From NCBI GenBank assembly GCA_964628985.1, contig CAZVNJ010000008.1, positions 1-64,000 of the forward strand: a DNA stretch of 64,000 bases, written 5' to 3'. The stretch comes from SURF-43 sp964628985 (GTDB lineage: Bacteria > Chloroflexota > Dehalococcoidia > UBA2979). The position numbers were made by a program, and so were the translations under genes. Below, piece after piece: positions 44,849 to 52,824 of this stretch (position 1 is the first letter of the stretch; each line of letters begins with the position of its first letter). The notes beneath the pieces were generated by a model. It had not been told where the DNA came from. It did not search any database and worked only from the letters and a program-made list of their open reading frames with translations.

Positions 44849-45259
44849 TTACGCGCGGACGACCAGGACGGGGATCCGAGAGTCCTTCAGGACTTGCTGT
44901 GCCACTGACCCGAGCACGCCTCGGATGCCCGTCGCGCGCTTGCTCGCGATCACGATGACGTCCGCGCTGCGGCTCTCGGCCTCCTTGAGCAGGCGGCCCG
45001 CCACGTCCTCGTTGCGCTCCAGACTGATGACGGCCTGACCCATGCCAGGAGCCGCTGCAGCGGCCATAGCCGCCTCCGCGCGCTCAGTGACCGTGACCAT
45101 CGCCTGGCGTGTGGTCGGCGCCTGCACGTCCGCCGCGTCGGTGAGAGGGTTCAGCACCTGCAACAGGTCCACCTGGTCGGAGGCGCCTGCCATGGCCTGC
45201 GCCTGCCGCAAGGCCGCCCGCGCGCCGTCTGACGCATCCCATGCCACGAGGAATCGCAT
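44849..45259 (-). CDS. Universal stress protein (UspA family)
   Basis: 136 residues, single Usp domain: MRFLVAWDASDGARAALRQAQAMA at the start, then ADVIVIASKRATGIRGVLGSVAQQVLKDSRIPVLVVR at the end. The usual ATP-binding G-x2-G-x9-G(S/T) loop is shortened here to GIRGVLGS, so nucleotide binding may be lost. Cytoplasmic stress-response protein. The gene faces the CaCA gene tail-to-tail. Confidence 0.9.
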   Translation of the reverse strand: MRFLVAWDASDGARAALRQAQAMAGASDQVDLLQVLNPLTDAADVQAPTTRQAMVTVTERAEAAMAAAAAPGMGQAVISLERNEDVAGRLLKEAESRSADVIVIASKRATGIRGVLGSVAQQVLKDSRIPVLVVRA

Positions 45260-45295
45260 ACGCCACCTCCACGCGGAATCGTAACCGAGGGGCCG

Positions 45296-46219
45296 CTAAG
45301 ACCCACGTGACCATCGCCCGCTGCGAGGGTCGAGGGCGTCCCGTAGCCGGTCACCGACCACCTGGAACGCCAGGAAGAGGATGGCCAGGACTCCGGTGGG
45401 AAACGCGAGGCCAGTCCATTGCACCCGTGCGAACTCGAAGTGCTCTGCGATCAGGATGCCCAGGCTTGGTGTCGGCGGGGCGGCGCCGATGCCAATGAAC
45501 GAGAGCGCAGCCTCGGCGAAGACCACACGAGGCACCAGGAACGTTGCCTCCACCACAATGGGCCCCAGCGCATTCGGCAGCCAGTGCCGCAGGGCGAGTC
45601 GCGCGGGAGTCACTCCGAGGGCGATCGCCGCGGCGCTGTACTCAGTGGCGCGGATCGACAGCAGTTGGCCCCGTACCAGGCGCGCCATCGTGGGCCAGGC
45701 GGTGATTGAGATCGCGAGAAACAGCAGAAGGAGTGAGGCGTGGGAGGGCACGCTCCGCCCGCGTAGGGCGCCATCGAGGGCCGCGCTGAGGAGGATCACC
45801 AGCAGCAGATCGGGGAACGCGAAGGCGAGGTCAGTCGCGCGCATGAGCACGCCGTCGAGCCAGCGGGGCCCCGCGACGGCCAGCGTGCCCACTCCAATCC
45901 CAATCACACTCACGACCAGCACGGCCACTGCCGCGGCAGCCAATGAGATACGCAGGCCGGACACGGTCCGGCTGAAGATGTCTCTCGCCAGGTGATCAGT
46001 GCCGAAGACATGCGCGCGACTCGGAGCCTCGAACTTGCCCGTCTCGCGTGGGGCCAGCGGGTCAGCCACCGTAGTCAGGGCATCTGGGGCATGCAGGAAC
46101 TGCCTCGACGTGTCGTACGGGGCGACGATCTCGGCTGCGGCGGCAACCAGCGCCAGCACGACGATCACCGCCAGCGCCGATGTCAATGCCGGGCTGCGCC
46201 GGAACCCTCGCCATATCAC
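45296..46219 (-). CDS. Oligopeptide/dipeptide ABC transporter permease (OppC/DppC)
   Basis: 307 residues. A short N-terminal helix leads to the OppC_N region (YDTSRQFLHAPDALTTVADPLAPRETGKFEAPSRAHVFGTDHLARDIFSRTVSGLRISLAAA), which is the DppC/OppC hallmark HxxGTDxxGRD-like block. Five more membrane helices follow, with the EAA loop YSAAAIALGVTPARLALRHWLPNALGPIVVEATF. It forms the pore with OppB. GTG start overlaps the upstream OppB stop by 4 bases. The operon order is binding protein, OppB, OppC; no OppD/OppF follow. Confidence 0.93.
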   Translation of the reverse strand: MIWRGFRRSPALTSALAVIVVLALVAAAAEIVAPYDTSRQFLHAPDALTTVADPLAPRETGKFEAPSRAHVFGTDHLARDIFSRTVSGLRISLAAAAVAVLVVSVIGIGVGTLAVAGPRWLDGVLMRATDLAFAFPDLLLVILLSAALDGALRGRSVPSHASLLLLFLAISITAWPTMARLVRGQLLSIRATEYSAAAIALGVTPARLALRHWLPNALGPIVVEATFLVPRVVFAEAALSFIGIGAAPPTPSLGILIAEHFEFARVQWTGLAFPTGVLAILFLAFQVVGDRLRDALDPRSGRWSRGS

Positions 46220-47160
46220 CGGGCACGCATCCGCGGATCGAGTACTGGATACAGCAGGTCCACCACGAGGTTCAGCGTGATGACCAGCGCGGCATAGAAC
46301 ACCGTCACACCCATGATCACGCCGTAGTCTCGGTGGCCGATCGAGGTGACAAAGAGCGTGCCCACTCCCGGCAGACCGAAGATCGACTCCACGATGATCG
46401 ATCCGACCACGAGGTTCGCCAGCAGCGGCCCGGAGAGCGTGAGCACCGGGACCAGGGCATTCCGCAGAGCGTGATGCCAGATCACCGCACGTTCATGGAG
46501 CCCCTTCGCTCGGGCCGTCCGTACGTACTCGGCCCCGAGCGCCTCTGCGAGCGAGGCCCGTGTCATTCGAGCGAGCAGGGCCAGCGACGGCGCCGCGAGG
46601 GCGACCGCCGGTAGGATCCCGTCTCGCAGGCTCATCAGGTTGGTGCCGAAACCGCTCCCAGGCCTCACGTCGGTCCAACCCAACCAGATCGAGAACACGA
46701 GGAGCAAGACGAACGAGAGGACGAAGGAAGGCAGCGCCGCCAGCGCGGTGCTCGCCGCCAGCCCCGCGGCGTCCCATGGCGTCCCTCGACGCGTCGCCGT
46801 GAACACCCCCGCAGGCACGCCCGCGCCAATCACCAGGACAAAGGCAGCGACACCGAGGACGGCGGAGACGCGGATGCGCGGCGCGAGCAACTCGGAGACC
46901 GGCTGTCCGCGCTGGGCGAACGAGATGCCGAGGTCACCGCGCATCAGGTTCCCGGTGGTGCGGACGAACTGCTCGGCGAGCGGACGGTCGAGGCCGTAGG
47001 CCGCCTCCTGGGCCGCCACCACGCTCCGCGTGGCCGTGTCACCCGCCAGCGCCTCGAAGGGGCCCCCGGGGACCGCATGCATCAGCGCGAACGTGACGGT
47101 GACGATCCCGAGCAACGTGACGGCCGACGCGAGGAGCCGCCTCAGGACGTAGGGGAGCAT
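46216..47160 (-). CDS. Oligopeptide/dipeptide ABC transporter permease (OppB/DppB)
   Basis: 314 residues. It begins MLPYVLRRLLASAVTLLGIVTVTFALMHAVPGGPFEALAGD, the standard OppB/DppB N-terminus with the conserved PGGP. LGLDRPLAEQFVR-type linker (here YGLDRPLAEQFVRTTGNLMRGDLGISF) and the EAA loop RTARAKGLHERAVIWHHALRNALVPVLTL follow. The end is the conserved Asp-Pro-Arg (DPRMRAR). About six membrane helices. It starts 25 bases after the binding-protein gene and overlaps OppC by 4 bases. Confidence 0.94.
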   Translation of the reverse strand: MLPYVLRRLLASAVTLLGIVTVTFALMHAVPGGPFEALAGDTATRSVVAAQEAAYGLDRPLAEQFVRTTGNLMRGDLGISFAQRGQPVSELLAPRIRVSAVLGVAAFVLVIGAGVPAGVFTATRRGTPWDAAGLAASTALAALPSFVLSFVLLLVFSIWLGWTDVRPGSGFGTNLMSLRDGILPAVALAAPSLALLARMTRASLAEALGAEYVRTARAKGLHERAVIWHHALRNALVPVLTLSGPLLANLVVGSIIVESIFGLPGVGTLFVTSIGHRDYGVIMGVTVFYAALVITLNLVVDLLYPVLDPRMRAR

Positions 47161-47185
47161 CGCGTCGCCTTGCTGCGGGTGGAGG

Positions 47186-48916
47186 CTAGCGCTGCTTCCC
47201 GCTGATCATCACTCGGTCGAGGAAGTTCCCGATCGGGATAGCGCCCTCCATGGTCGTCGTCACGGCGCCCTGCACGTATGGCTTCACCAGCACGCTACGG
47301 CTGCCGTGGAACAGCGGCGCGAAGGGCATGTCTGTGAAGAAGACCTGCTGGGCGCGTCCGTAAATCTCGAGTCGCTTCGCGGCGTCGAGCTCAGCATCTG
47401 CCTGGTCCATCAGACGGTCGAACTCGGTGCTGGAGTATCTCCCAGCGTTGAGGCCCGCGCCCGTGCGGAATGGGGGCCACCAGTTCTGGGGGTCCGGGTA
47501 GTCCGCTGCCCAGCCGCCGAGGACAACCGAGAAATTCCCCTTGACGCGCTCCGCCACGTAGGTCGCCGGCTCCAGCGCTCGGACCGTCACGGTCACGCCG
47601 AGGTGTTTCTGCCACTGCTGCTGCAGCCACTCGGCCGTCAGCTTCGAGGTCGCGGTGTTCGCGATGAGGATTTCCACGTTGACGCCGCGTCCACCATCGA
47701 ACCCGGCCTCCTTCAGAAGCGCCTTCGAGCGCTCGAAAGCACCTCGATACTGCGAACCGGCCTGCGCGTCGTATCCCGGGATACCCGGTGGCAACCAGCC
47801 GTAGGCAGGCAGGACGGCGCCCTCCCGCACGATCTGCGCATACTCATCGCGATCGAACCCGCCGGCGAGTGCCTGGCGGACCCGGACGTTGGCAAGCGCA
47901 CCATTGGCCACATTGAACGTGATGCCCGTAGTGCTGAGTTGGGCATACGCCTTGAACTCGGGATGCAGCTCCTTCTTCTGGCGCACCTGCACGATCTGGG
48001 CTGGCCCCAGGGTCACCACGTCCAGTTCGCCCTTCTCGTAAGCCGCGAAAGCGATCGCCGGGTCCTTGATGAAGTCGACCCGCACTACATCGAGGGCAGC
48101 GGGCGCACCGTGGTAGTGCGGGTTCCGCCCGAGCTCGATCCGTTCGTTGTGCGACCACTTGGTGAGCATGAAGGGGCCGCTGGACACCAGGTTCCCCGCC
48201 TCGGTCCAGCGATCGCCGTGCTTGGCCACCAGATCTGAGCGCACCGGATAGAGGGGCCAGAGTGCCGCCAGCTGGAGGAACACGGGACTGCGGCGGGCCA
48301 GCCGGATCACCACCGTGCGGTCGTCCGGTGCTGTCACCTTCAGCCCATCCTGCACTCGCTTCTTCGCTTCGCGCAGCTCGTCACCCTTCTTGCCGGACGC
48401 CTGGGCTGCCTGCAGCTCCTTCTCCGCGCCTCCAGCGTCCATCACGAGGTAGAAGTCCGCATAGCGACTCTCCTTCCCCGGCTCGAACAGGCGCTTTGCG
48501 GCATCGACGAACGCCTGCGCCTTCAATGGCGTGCCGTCGCTCCACTTCAGGTTCTCCCGGAGCCGAAAGGTGTAGGTGAGTCCGTCCGCGGAGATGCCGC
48601 CGTTCTGCAGCGTTGGGATCTCGCGTGCGAGGTCGGGCTGCGGGGCGAGGTCTGGTCCGAACCGCAGCAGGCCCGCGTAGATCTGGCGCAGGATCGCGGT
48701 CGAGTTGGCATCCTGGGCCGCCTGAGGATCGAGCGTCTGAGGCTCGCTATCCAGGTTCACGGCAAGGATTTGGGGCTCGGAGGGCACCGCTCGGTCCGCC
48801 CCCGCTGCCGGTGGCGGAGCAGGCGACCGGTCCTGTTTCACACTGCATGAGACGAGCAGCGCGCTCAGGGAAGCGATCACGAGGAATGGGGCGAGATGCC
48901 CCGCGATGCGGCGCAT
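47186..48916 (-). CDS. Oligopeptide-binding lipoprotein (OppA/DppA, SBP family 5)
   Basis: 576 residues from ATG 48916, preceded by GGAGGGGAG; it gives a lipoprotein signal (SLSALLVSC). The family-5 binding fold is evident: LAVNLDSEPQTLDPQAAQDANSTAILRQIYAGLLRF, YTFRLRENLKWSDGTPLKAQAFVDAAKRLFEPG, then VNVEILIANTATSKLTAEWLQQQWQKHLGVTVTVRALEPATY in lobe III. It binds oligopeptides or other solutes and delivers them to the OppB/OppC pore. A longer frame from 49012 lacks a signal. If the small peptide at 52590 is a signal, an Opp system could import it; that link is speculation. Confidence 0.93.
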   Translation of the reverse strand: MRRIAGHLAPFLVIASLSALLVSCSVKQDRSPAPPPAAGADRAVPSEPQILAVNLDSEPQTLDPQAAQDANSTAILRQIYAGLLRFGPDLAPQPDLAREIPTLQNGGISADGLTYTFRLRENLKWSDGTPLKAQAFVDAAKRLFEPGKESRYADFYLVMDAGGAEKELQAAQASGKKGDELREAKKRVQDGLKVTAPDDRTVVIRLARRSPVFLQLAALWPLYPVRSDLVAKHGDRWTEAGNLVSSGPFMLTKWSHNERIELGRNPHYHGAPAALDVVRVDFIKDPAIAFAAYEKGELDVVTLGPAQIVQVRQKKELHPEFKAYAQLSTTGITFNVANGALANVRVRQALAGGFDRDEYAQIVREGAVLPAYGWLPPGIPGYDAQAGSQYRGAFERSKALLKEAGFDGGRGVNVEILIANTATSKLTAEWLQQQWQKHLGVTVTVRALEPATYVAERVKGNFSVVLGGWAADYPDPQNWWPPFRTGAGLNAGRYSSTEFDRLMDQADAELDAAKRLEIYGRAQQVFFTDMPFAPLFHGSRSVLVKPYVQGAVTTTMEGAIPIGNFLDRVMISGKQR

Positions 48917-49046
48917 GGCGCGCTCCCCTCCAGCGGCGCATTCGTCGTGGCGGCGACGAATCTGCGCAATGGCCGGATAGTAGCCTTCACCGATTCCTGC
49001 GGCGATGGTCACGTAACATTGTTCGGAGAAACGTCAGAAGGCACCG

Positions 49047-50516
49047 ATGGACGCACCGACCCCGCAGCCACTCGTCTTCGGCGTCCTGCCGGGGCGTGCC
49101 CACGTGCCCGCACCCGAGGGCGGCGCGCGCGTCCTCCTGATCTCGACGTACGAACTCGGCCACCAGCCCCTGGGTCTTGCAGCGGCCGCTGCTGCCCTGC
49201 GCGCTGGCGGCCACGACGTGCGCACACTGGATGTCGCCGTCGAGCCGCTCAGCGCCGCCGCCATCAGAGACGTCGACCTCGTCGCCATCTCGGTGCCGAT
49301 GCACACCGCCGCGCGCATCGGCCTACAGGTCGCCGAGGCGATCCGGGAGGCCCGCCTCGCCGTCCGGATCATCTGCTACGGGCTCTACGCCTCGCCGCTC
49401 GCCGAGCAACTCGCCCGGCGCAACATCGAGGTGATTGGCGGCGAGTACGAGGCCGGACTGGTCGAGGCCGCTGACCAGACCGCGAGGCGTCGCACCGCCG
49501 CGATCCGGGGCCATGGGGGAATACCGTCGCTCGCGCGGCAGCTGTACCGCGTCCCGGACCGTCGAGGCCTCCCCGCGCTCAGTGAGTACGCCCGCGTTCG
49601 TCGCGGAGACGGCGAGCATCTCGCCGGATACGTCGAGGCGACACGCGGATGTGCGCACACTTGCAAGCACTGCCCCATCACGCCGGTCTACGGCGGCGCC
49701 CTCCGATTGGTGCAGCCAGACACCGTCCTCGCCGACATCGCCCAGCAGGTTGAGGCCGGTGCCGCGCACATCACCTTCGGCGATCCGGACTTCCTCAACG
49801 CGGTGCCCCACAGCCTGTCCATCCTTGATGCCGCACACCGCCGCTGGCCGAGCCTGACGTTCGACGTGACTGTGAAGGTGGAGCACCTGGTCGAGCATGC
49901 CTCGGTGCTGCCCCGGCTCTCGGCACTCGGCGTGCTCTGGGTCACCAGCGCGTTCGAGTCATGCAGCAGCGCCATCCTGCGGAGGCTCGACAAGGGACAC
50001 GCGGTCGATGACATGCGTCGCGCGGTGGAGCTCGCGCGTGCGGCAGGGCTTGCCGTCCGTCCCACGTGGGTCGCGTTCACTCCCTGGACGACGCTGGACG
50101 ACGTGATCGAGATGTTCGACTTCATCGCGGAACAGCGCCTGCAGCGCGCGGTGCAGCCGGTCCAGTACGGCCTCCGCCTCCTCCTGCCACCCGGCTCCCC
50201 GCTGAATGACGTGCTTCAGGGCGAAGGCCGGCTCGGGCCATTCGACGATCTGCTGCTGACCTACACGTGGCGCAGCCTGGACCCTCGCGTGGATGCCCTG
50301 CAGGCCACACTTGCCGCGATGGCAGAAACCGCAGCGGAGGCGGGCGAGGAGGAGGCTGAGACGTTTGAGCGTGCCTGGGGCGTCGCATGCAACGCGGCAG
50401 GGCGTCCGAACCCGCCACGCACCGAGCCCGGTGTGGCCGTGCCGGGCCTCACCGAGTCATGGTTCTGCTGCGCGGAGCCCACAGCCGGGCAACTGGCAGC
50501 GCTCAGCCTCGTTTGA
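49047..50516 (+). CDS. B12-binding radical SAM protein with CCAEP tail
   Basis: 489 residues. Residues about 25-150 form a cobalamin-binding Rossmann-like domain (LLISTYELGHQPLGLAAAAAALRAGGHDV...ISVPMHTAARIGL). The radical SAM core follows, with GYVEATRGCAHTCKHCP giving the 4Fe-4S cysteines C202, C206 and C209, and FGDPDFLNA and the SAM-binding ITFGDPD area after it. The C-terminus reads ESWFCCAEP (C474, C475). This matches the CUAEP/CCAEP-tail radical SAM (seleno)protein family, in which the first Cys can be selenocysteine; here both codons are TGC. Substrate unknown. ATG preceded by AGAAGG. Confidence 0.93.
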   Translation: MDAPTPQPLVFGVLPGRAHVPAPEGGARVLLISTYELGHQPLGLAAAAAALRAGGHDVRTLDVAVEPLSAAAIRDVDLVAISVPMHTAARIGLQVAEAIREARLAVRIICYGLYASPLAEQLARRNIEVIGGEYEAGLVEAADQTARRRTAAIRGHGGIPSLARQLYRVPDRRGLPALSEYARVRRGDGEHLAGYVEATRGCAHTCKHCPITPVYGGALRLVQPDTVLADIAQQVEAGAAHITFGDPDFLNAVPHSLSILDAAHRRWPSLTFDVTVKVEHLVEHASVLPRLSALGVLWVTSAFESCSSAILRRLDKGHAVDDMRRAVELARAAGLAVRPTWVAFTPWTTLDDVIEMFDFIAEQRLQRAVQPVQYGLRLLLPPGSPLNDVLQGEGRLGPFDDLLLTYTWRSLDPRVDALQATLAAMAETAAEAGEEEAETFERAWGVACNAAGRPNPPRTEPGVAVPGLTESWFCCAEPTAGQLAALSLV

Positions 50517-50532
50517 GACCGTCGCGTTGCTG

Positions 50533-51570
50533 CTAGGCCATCGTCCGGCGTCGCTGGACCTCCACGGCGGCGACTACGGCGGCCGCAGCCAGCCGCGCCT
50601 CAGCAAAGACGCCCGGGAGCCTGCCCAGGGTCACACCCGCCGTCCGGGCACGCCCCGCCTCCGGTGTCGATGGGATTTCACCGATCTGCGCGACCGCGCG
50701 TTCCAGCCGGTCTAGTGCCTCACGCCCCACGGGCCGGCCGTTGCGGTGGTTGCGATTGAACGACCGGAGTACCTCGGAGGCCGTGGCGGCGGGCAGGAGA
50801 TCGGACAGTGTCTCGGTCGCGAGGTGGGTAACGCGCCGGAAGTGTGCCCGGTAGGCCCGTTCGTACGCCACCCGCCAGTCCAGCGCCCGAGCATGCGCCT
50901 CTTCCCAGCCCGTCGGGTCGGCGAAGTAGCGCAACGGCGTGAGCCGCTCGAGGACGGCGCGACGTGCCTCTGCGAGCGCCACGGTGTCCCCCTCGGGCCA
51001 CACATCCGCCTCCTCTACGAAAGCGATGAGCGCAAGGGCGTCCTCTTCGCCGGCCTCGGCCATCCGCTCCGCGAGCACCGCGCGGGCGAAGTGTTCGGGC
51101 GACCGCCACGCGATGCGCAACCAGCGGTCGAAGCCGTCACGGCCCTCCTCGCCCAGCGGCGCGAACTGGCCACCCCGGCGTCGCGCAAACGCCGTCAGCA
51201 TCTCGCGGGCCTGCGGGCCGGGCGGACACGGCGGGTGGGGCGGGCAGAACGCCTGGAAGCCGGCCACGACGTAGTCCGAAGCCAGCGCGCCCGGGGCTCG
51301 GTGGTACGGGGAGCGGAGCCACGCGCGCGCGGCCAGCGAGGCCACCTCGTCCTCCTCAACGGCGTCAGGGTCGTCCGCGAGCGCAACGAGCCAGCCGGGG
51401 AGGCCCGGTGGGGCGGGCTCGGGACAGATCACCACGCGGGCATCCGCCACCCCGACGGCCGGCGGGATTGCGAAGTTCTCGTCCCACACCCGCGCAATGG
51501 CCACCTCCACGGCGTAGGCCGTGCCGAACGGGTCAGCGAAGAAGCGGCGCTGAATCGGCGGCGACTCCAT
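50533..51570 (-). CDS. Unrecognised 345-residue protein
   Basis: I do not recognise the family. It is a soluble, charged, Arg/Ala/Glu-rich protein, with ATG preceded by CGGAG. The N-terminal RRFFADPFGTAYAVEVAIARVWDENFAIPP resembles a substrate-handling strand/loop region. The middle is rich in helices with RWLRIAWRSPEHFARAVLAERMAE. The segment LRYFADPTGWEEAHARALDWRVAYERAYRAHFRRV repeats the 'YFADP' theme of the start, and the C-terminus ends in GRLPGVFAEARLAAAAVVAAVEVQRRR. There is one possible metal motif (FCPPHPPCPPG). It converges with the CCAEP radical SAM gene, 16 bases apart, so an association is positional only. Confidence 0.75.
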   Translation of the reverse strand: MESPPIQRRFFADPFGTAYAVEVAIARVWDENFAIPPAVGVADARVVICPEPAPPGLPGWLVALADDPDAVEEDEVASLAARAWLRSPYHRAPGALASDYVVAGFQAFCPPHPPCPPGPQAREMLTAFARRRGGQFAPLGEEGRDGFDRWLRIAWRSPEHFARAVLAERMAEAGEEDALALIAFVEEADVWPEGDTVALAEARRAVLERLTPLRYFADPTGWEEAHARALDWRVAYERAYRAHFRRVTHLATETLSDLLPAATASEVLRSFNRNHRNGRPVGREALDRLERAVAQIGEIPSTPEAGRARTAGVTLGRLPGVFAEARLAAAAVVAAVEVQRRRTMA

Positions 51571-51620
51571 CGAAGCTCCGTTCCAGTGACCCGTGAGAGG
51601 GGCGTCCGTCGAGGAGGTCC

Positions 51621-52472
51621 CTACGCGACAGCCACGTGGTCCAGAAAGAGCGCGGCGCGGTCAAGCACTCCGCGCCAACCGCCAGCCTGCTCCAGCGCCG
51701 AGCCCACACGAGGCGTGGCCCAGAGGGGGGCTGGCGCCTCAAGACGCGCATCCGCGCCATCGCTCTCACCTCGCGCCAGTGCATAGGCACGAGCCTCGCG
51801 CACGAGCGCTGCGAGGGAGGCGCGGTCAGGGCGTTCGGTGTCGGCGGCCGCTGCCGCATCGCAGAGGGCGGTCGGGAAGCCCCATGCCCGCACGATCGTC
51901 CGTGCGAGACTGGCGTCGGTGTACCCAAGCAGTCGCAGCTGCTGCTCCACCAGCGGGACGCCATCGCGCTGGGCAGCAGCGAGGGCGCGTGCGAAGTCGT
52001 CGGGGCGCCGCTCGGCCAGGGCAAGGCGGCCGACGCCATGCAACACCCCACCGATGAACGCGGTGTCGGTATAGGCACCCTCCGCACGCGCGAGGACCTC
52101 CGCCAGCAGGCCGACGATCACGGAGAAGCGCCACACGGCGCGTCGGTCCAGGACGTCATCCGGCGGCCGGGCTTGCGCCTGGGCGAGGCAGCAGGCGAGG
52201 GCTGCCGAGCGCACTGCGCGGAACCCGAGGAACACCACCGCGTCCCGCACGGTGGAGATCCGCCGGGGGAACCCGAAATACCGGGAGTTCGCCAGCCGGA
52301 GCACATGTCCCGTGAGCGCGGGGTCGGACGCGATCGCCTGACTGAGTTCGTGCGCCGAGAACCGGTCGAACTCTCCGACCTCAAGGACCCGCAGGGCGAC
52401 CAGGGGGAGGGGCCGGCGGGCGGCCTCGGTGGAGATGGAGAGCAGGTCGGACGGCTGGGGTTCCGCGACCAT
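51621..52472 (-). CDS. HDOD domain protein
   Basis: 283 residues. LPLVALRVLEVGEFDRFSAHELSQAIASDPALTGHVLRLANSRYFGFPRRISTVRDAVVFLGFRAVRSAALACCLAQA is a full HDOD domain (the HD-like output domain without catalytic His-Asp metal motif). Then comes a helical region containing FIGGVLHGVGRLALAERRPDDF and an extended C-terminal segment. HDOD proteins are non-enzymatic signalling or scaffold proteins, often tied to gene regulation, motility or cyclic-di-GMP networks. It lies downstream of the small exported peptide gene and a hairpin on the same strand. No ribosome site of note. Confidence 0.9.
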   Translation of the reverse strand: MVAEPQPSDLLSISTEAARRPLPLVALRVLEVGEFDRFSAHELSQAIASDPALTGHVLRLANSRYFGFPRRISTVRDAVVFLGFRAVRSAALACCLAQAQARPPDDVLDRRAVWRFSVIVGLLAEVLARAEGAYTDTAFIGGVLHGVGRLALAERRPDDFARALAAAQRDGVPLVEQQLRLLGYTDASLARTIVRAWGFPTALCDAAAAADTERPDRASLAALVREARAYALARGESDGADARLEAPAPLWATPRVGSALEQAGGWRGVLDRAALFLDHVAVA

Positions 52473-52503
52473 CAGGCTTGCCGATCTACCGGACGCGGAC
52501 AGA

Positions 52504-52532
52504 GGGCCGGGCGGAGGCGGACCGCCCGACCC
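52504..52532 (-). terminator. Hairpin after the exported-peptide gene
   Basis: An 11-base stem (GGGCCGGGCGG / CCGCCCGACCC, one wobble pair on the minus-strand transcript) with a 7-base loop lies between the short peptide gene and the HDOD gene. It would confine the short transcript. No T-tract, so termination efficiency is uncertain. Confidence 0.5.
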
Positions 52533-52589
52533 TCGCGGCTGCGATCCCGTAGTGGCGGTACGCAGCCGGCGTCCAGATGCGAGTGGGGA

Positions 52590-52691
52590 CTAGAGGTCCC
52601 AGATCACTTCCGCGAGCGCCGGTGCGGCGGTCGCGACGAAGGCGGCGGCGGCGAGGGCGGTGGCGACGGTGGTGGTGATGATGCGGCGCAT
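52590..52691 (-). CDS. Short exported peptide, predicted mature hexapeptide EVIWDL
   Basis: A 33-codon gene missed by size limits. A strong AGGGGAGAA site lies about seven bases before the ATG. The product starts MRRIITTT (basic n-region), has a long Ala/Val-rich hydrophobic core and ends APALA followed by EVIWDL. An Ala-x-Ala signal-peptidase site before the Glu would leave a free acidic hexapeptide. Nothing else remains, so this is a signal peptide with a six-residue cargo. Such layouts are used by bacterial peptide signals (short secreted pro-peptides). It sits just downstream of a TPR-containing regulator and has a SARP-type promoter. Function is inferred; it could also be a non-functional leader. 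Confidence 0.6.
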   Translation of the reverse strand: MRRIITTTVATALAAAAFVATAAPALAEVIWDL

Positions 52692-52744
52692 AACGATTCT
52701 CCCCTGCTGCGGCTGTCGCCGCGTCGTTGCTCGATGGCAGGAGA

Positions 52745-52780
52745 ACCGTACGAGGAGGCCTCTTACCAGCCTCTCACCAG
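52745..52780 (-). promoter_or_regulatory. Candidate SARP-type operator and -10 element of the peptide gene
   Basis: Read on the minus strand: CTGGTGAGAGG then CTGGTAAGAGG, an 11-base direct repeat with one mismatch. Taken as heptamers, TGAGAGG (52776-52770) and TAAGAGG (52765-52759) are separated by 4 bases. Eight bases after the second lies TACGGT (52750-52745), a plausible -10. No -35 match is present. This is the known geometry of operators bound by Streptomyces SARP activators. The putative regulator gene lies immediately upstream. Confidence 0.5.
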
Positions 52781-52824
52781 ATTGTGAAGTTGAGCGCAAA
52801 AGCCGCATTGCGCGATGCATAGAT

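Noticed and set aside
50466..50471. Possible selenocysteine codon in the CCAEP tail
   Set aside because: Both codons are TGC, so this is the cysteine form; no TGA and no hairpin immediately after.
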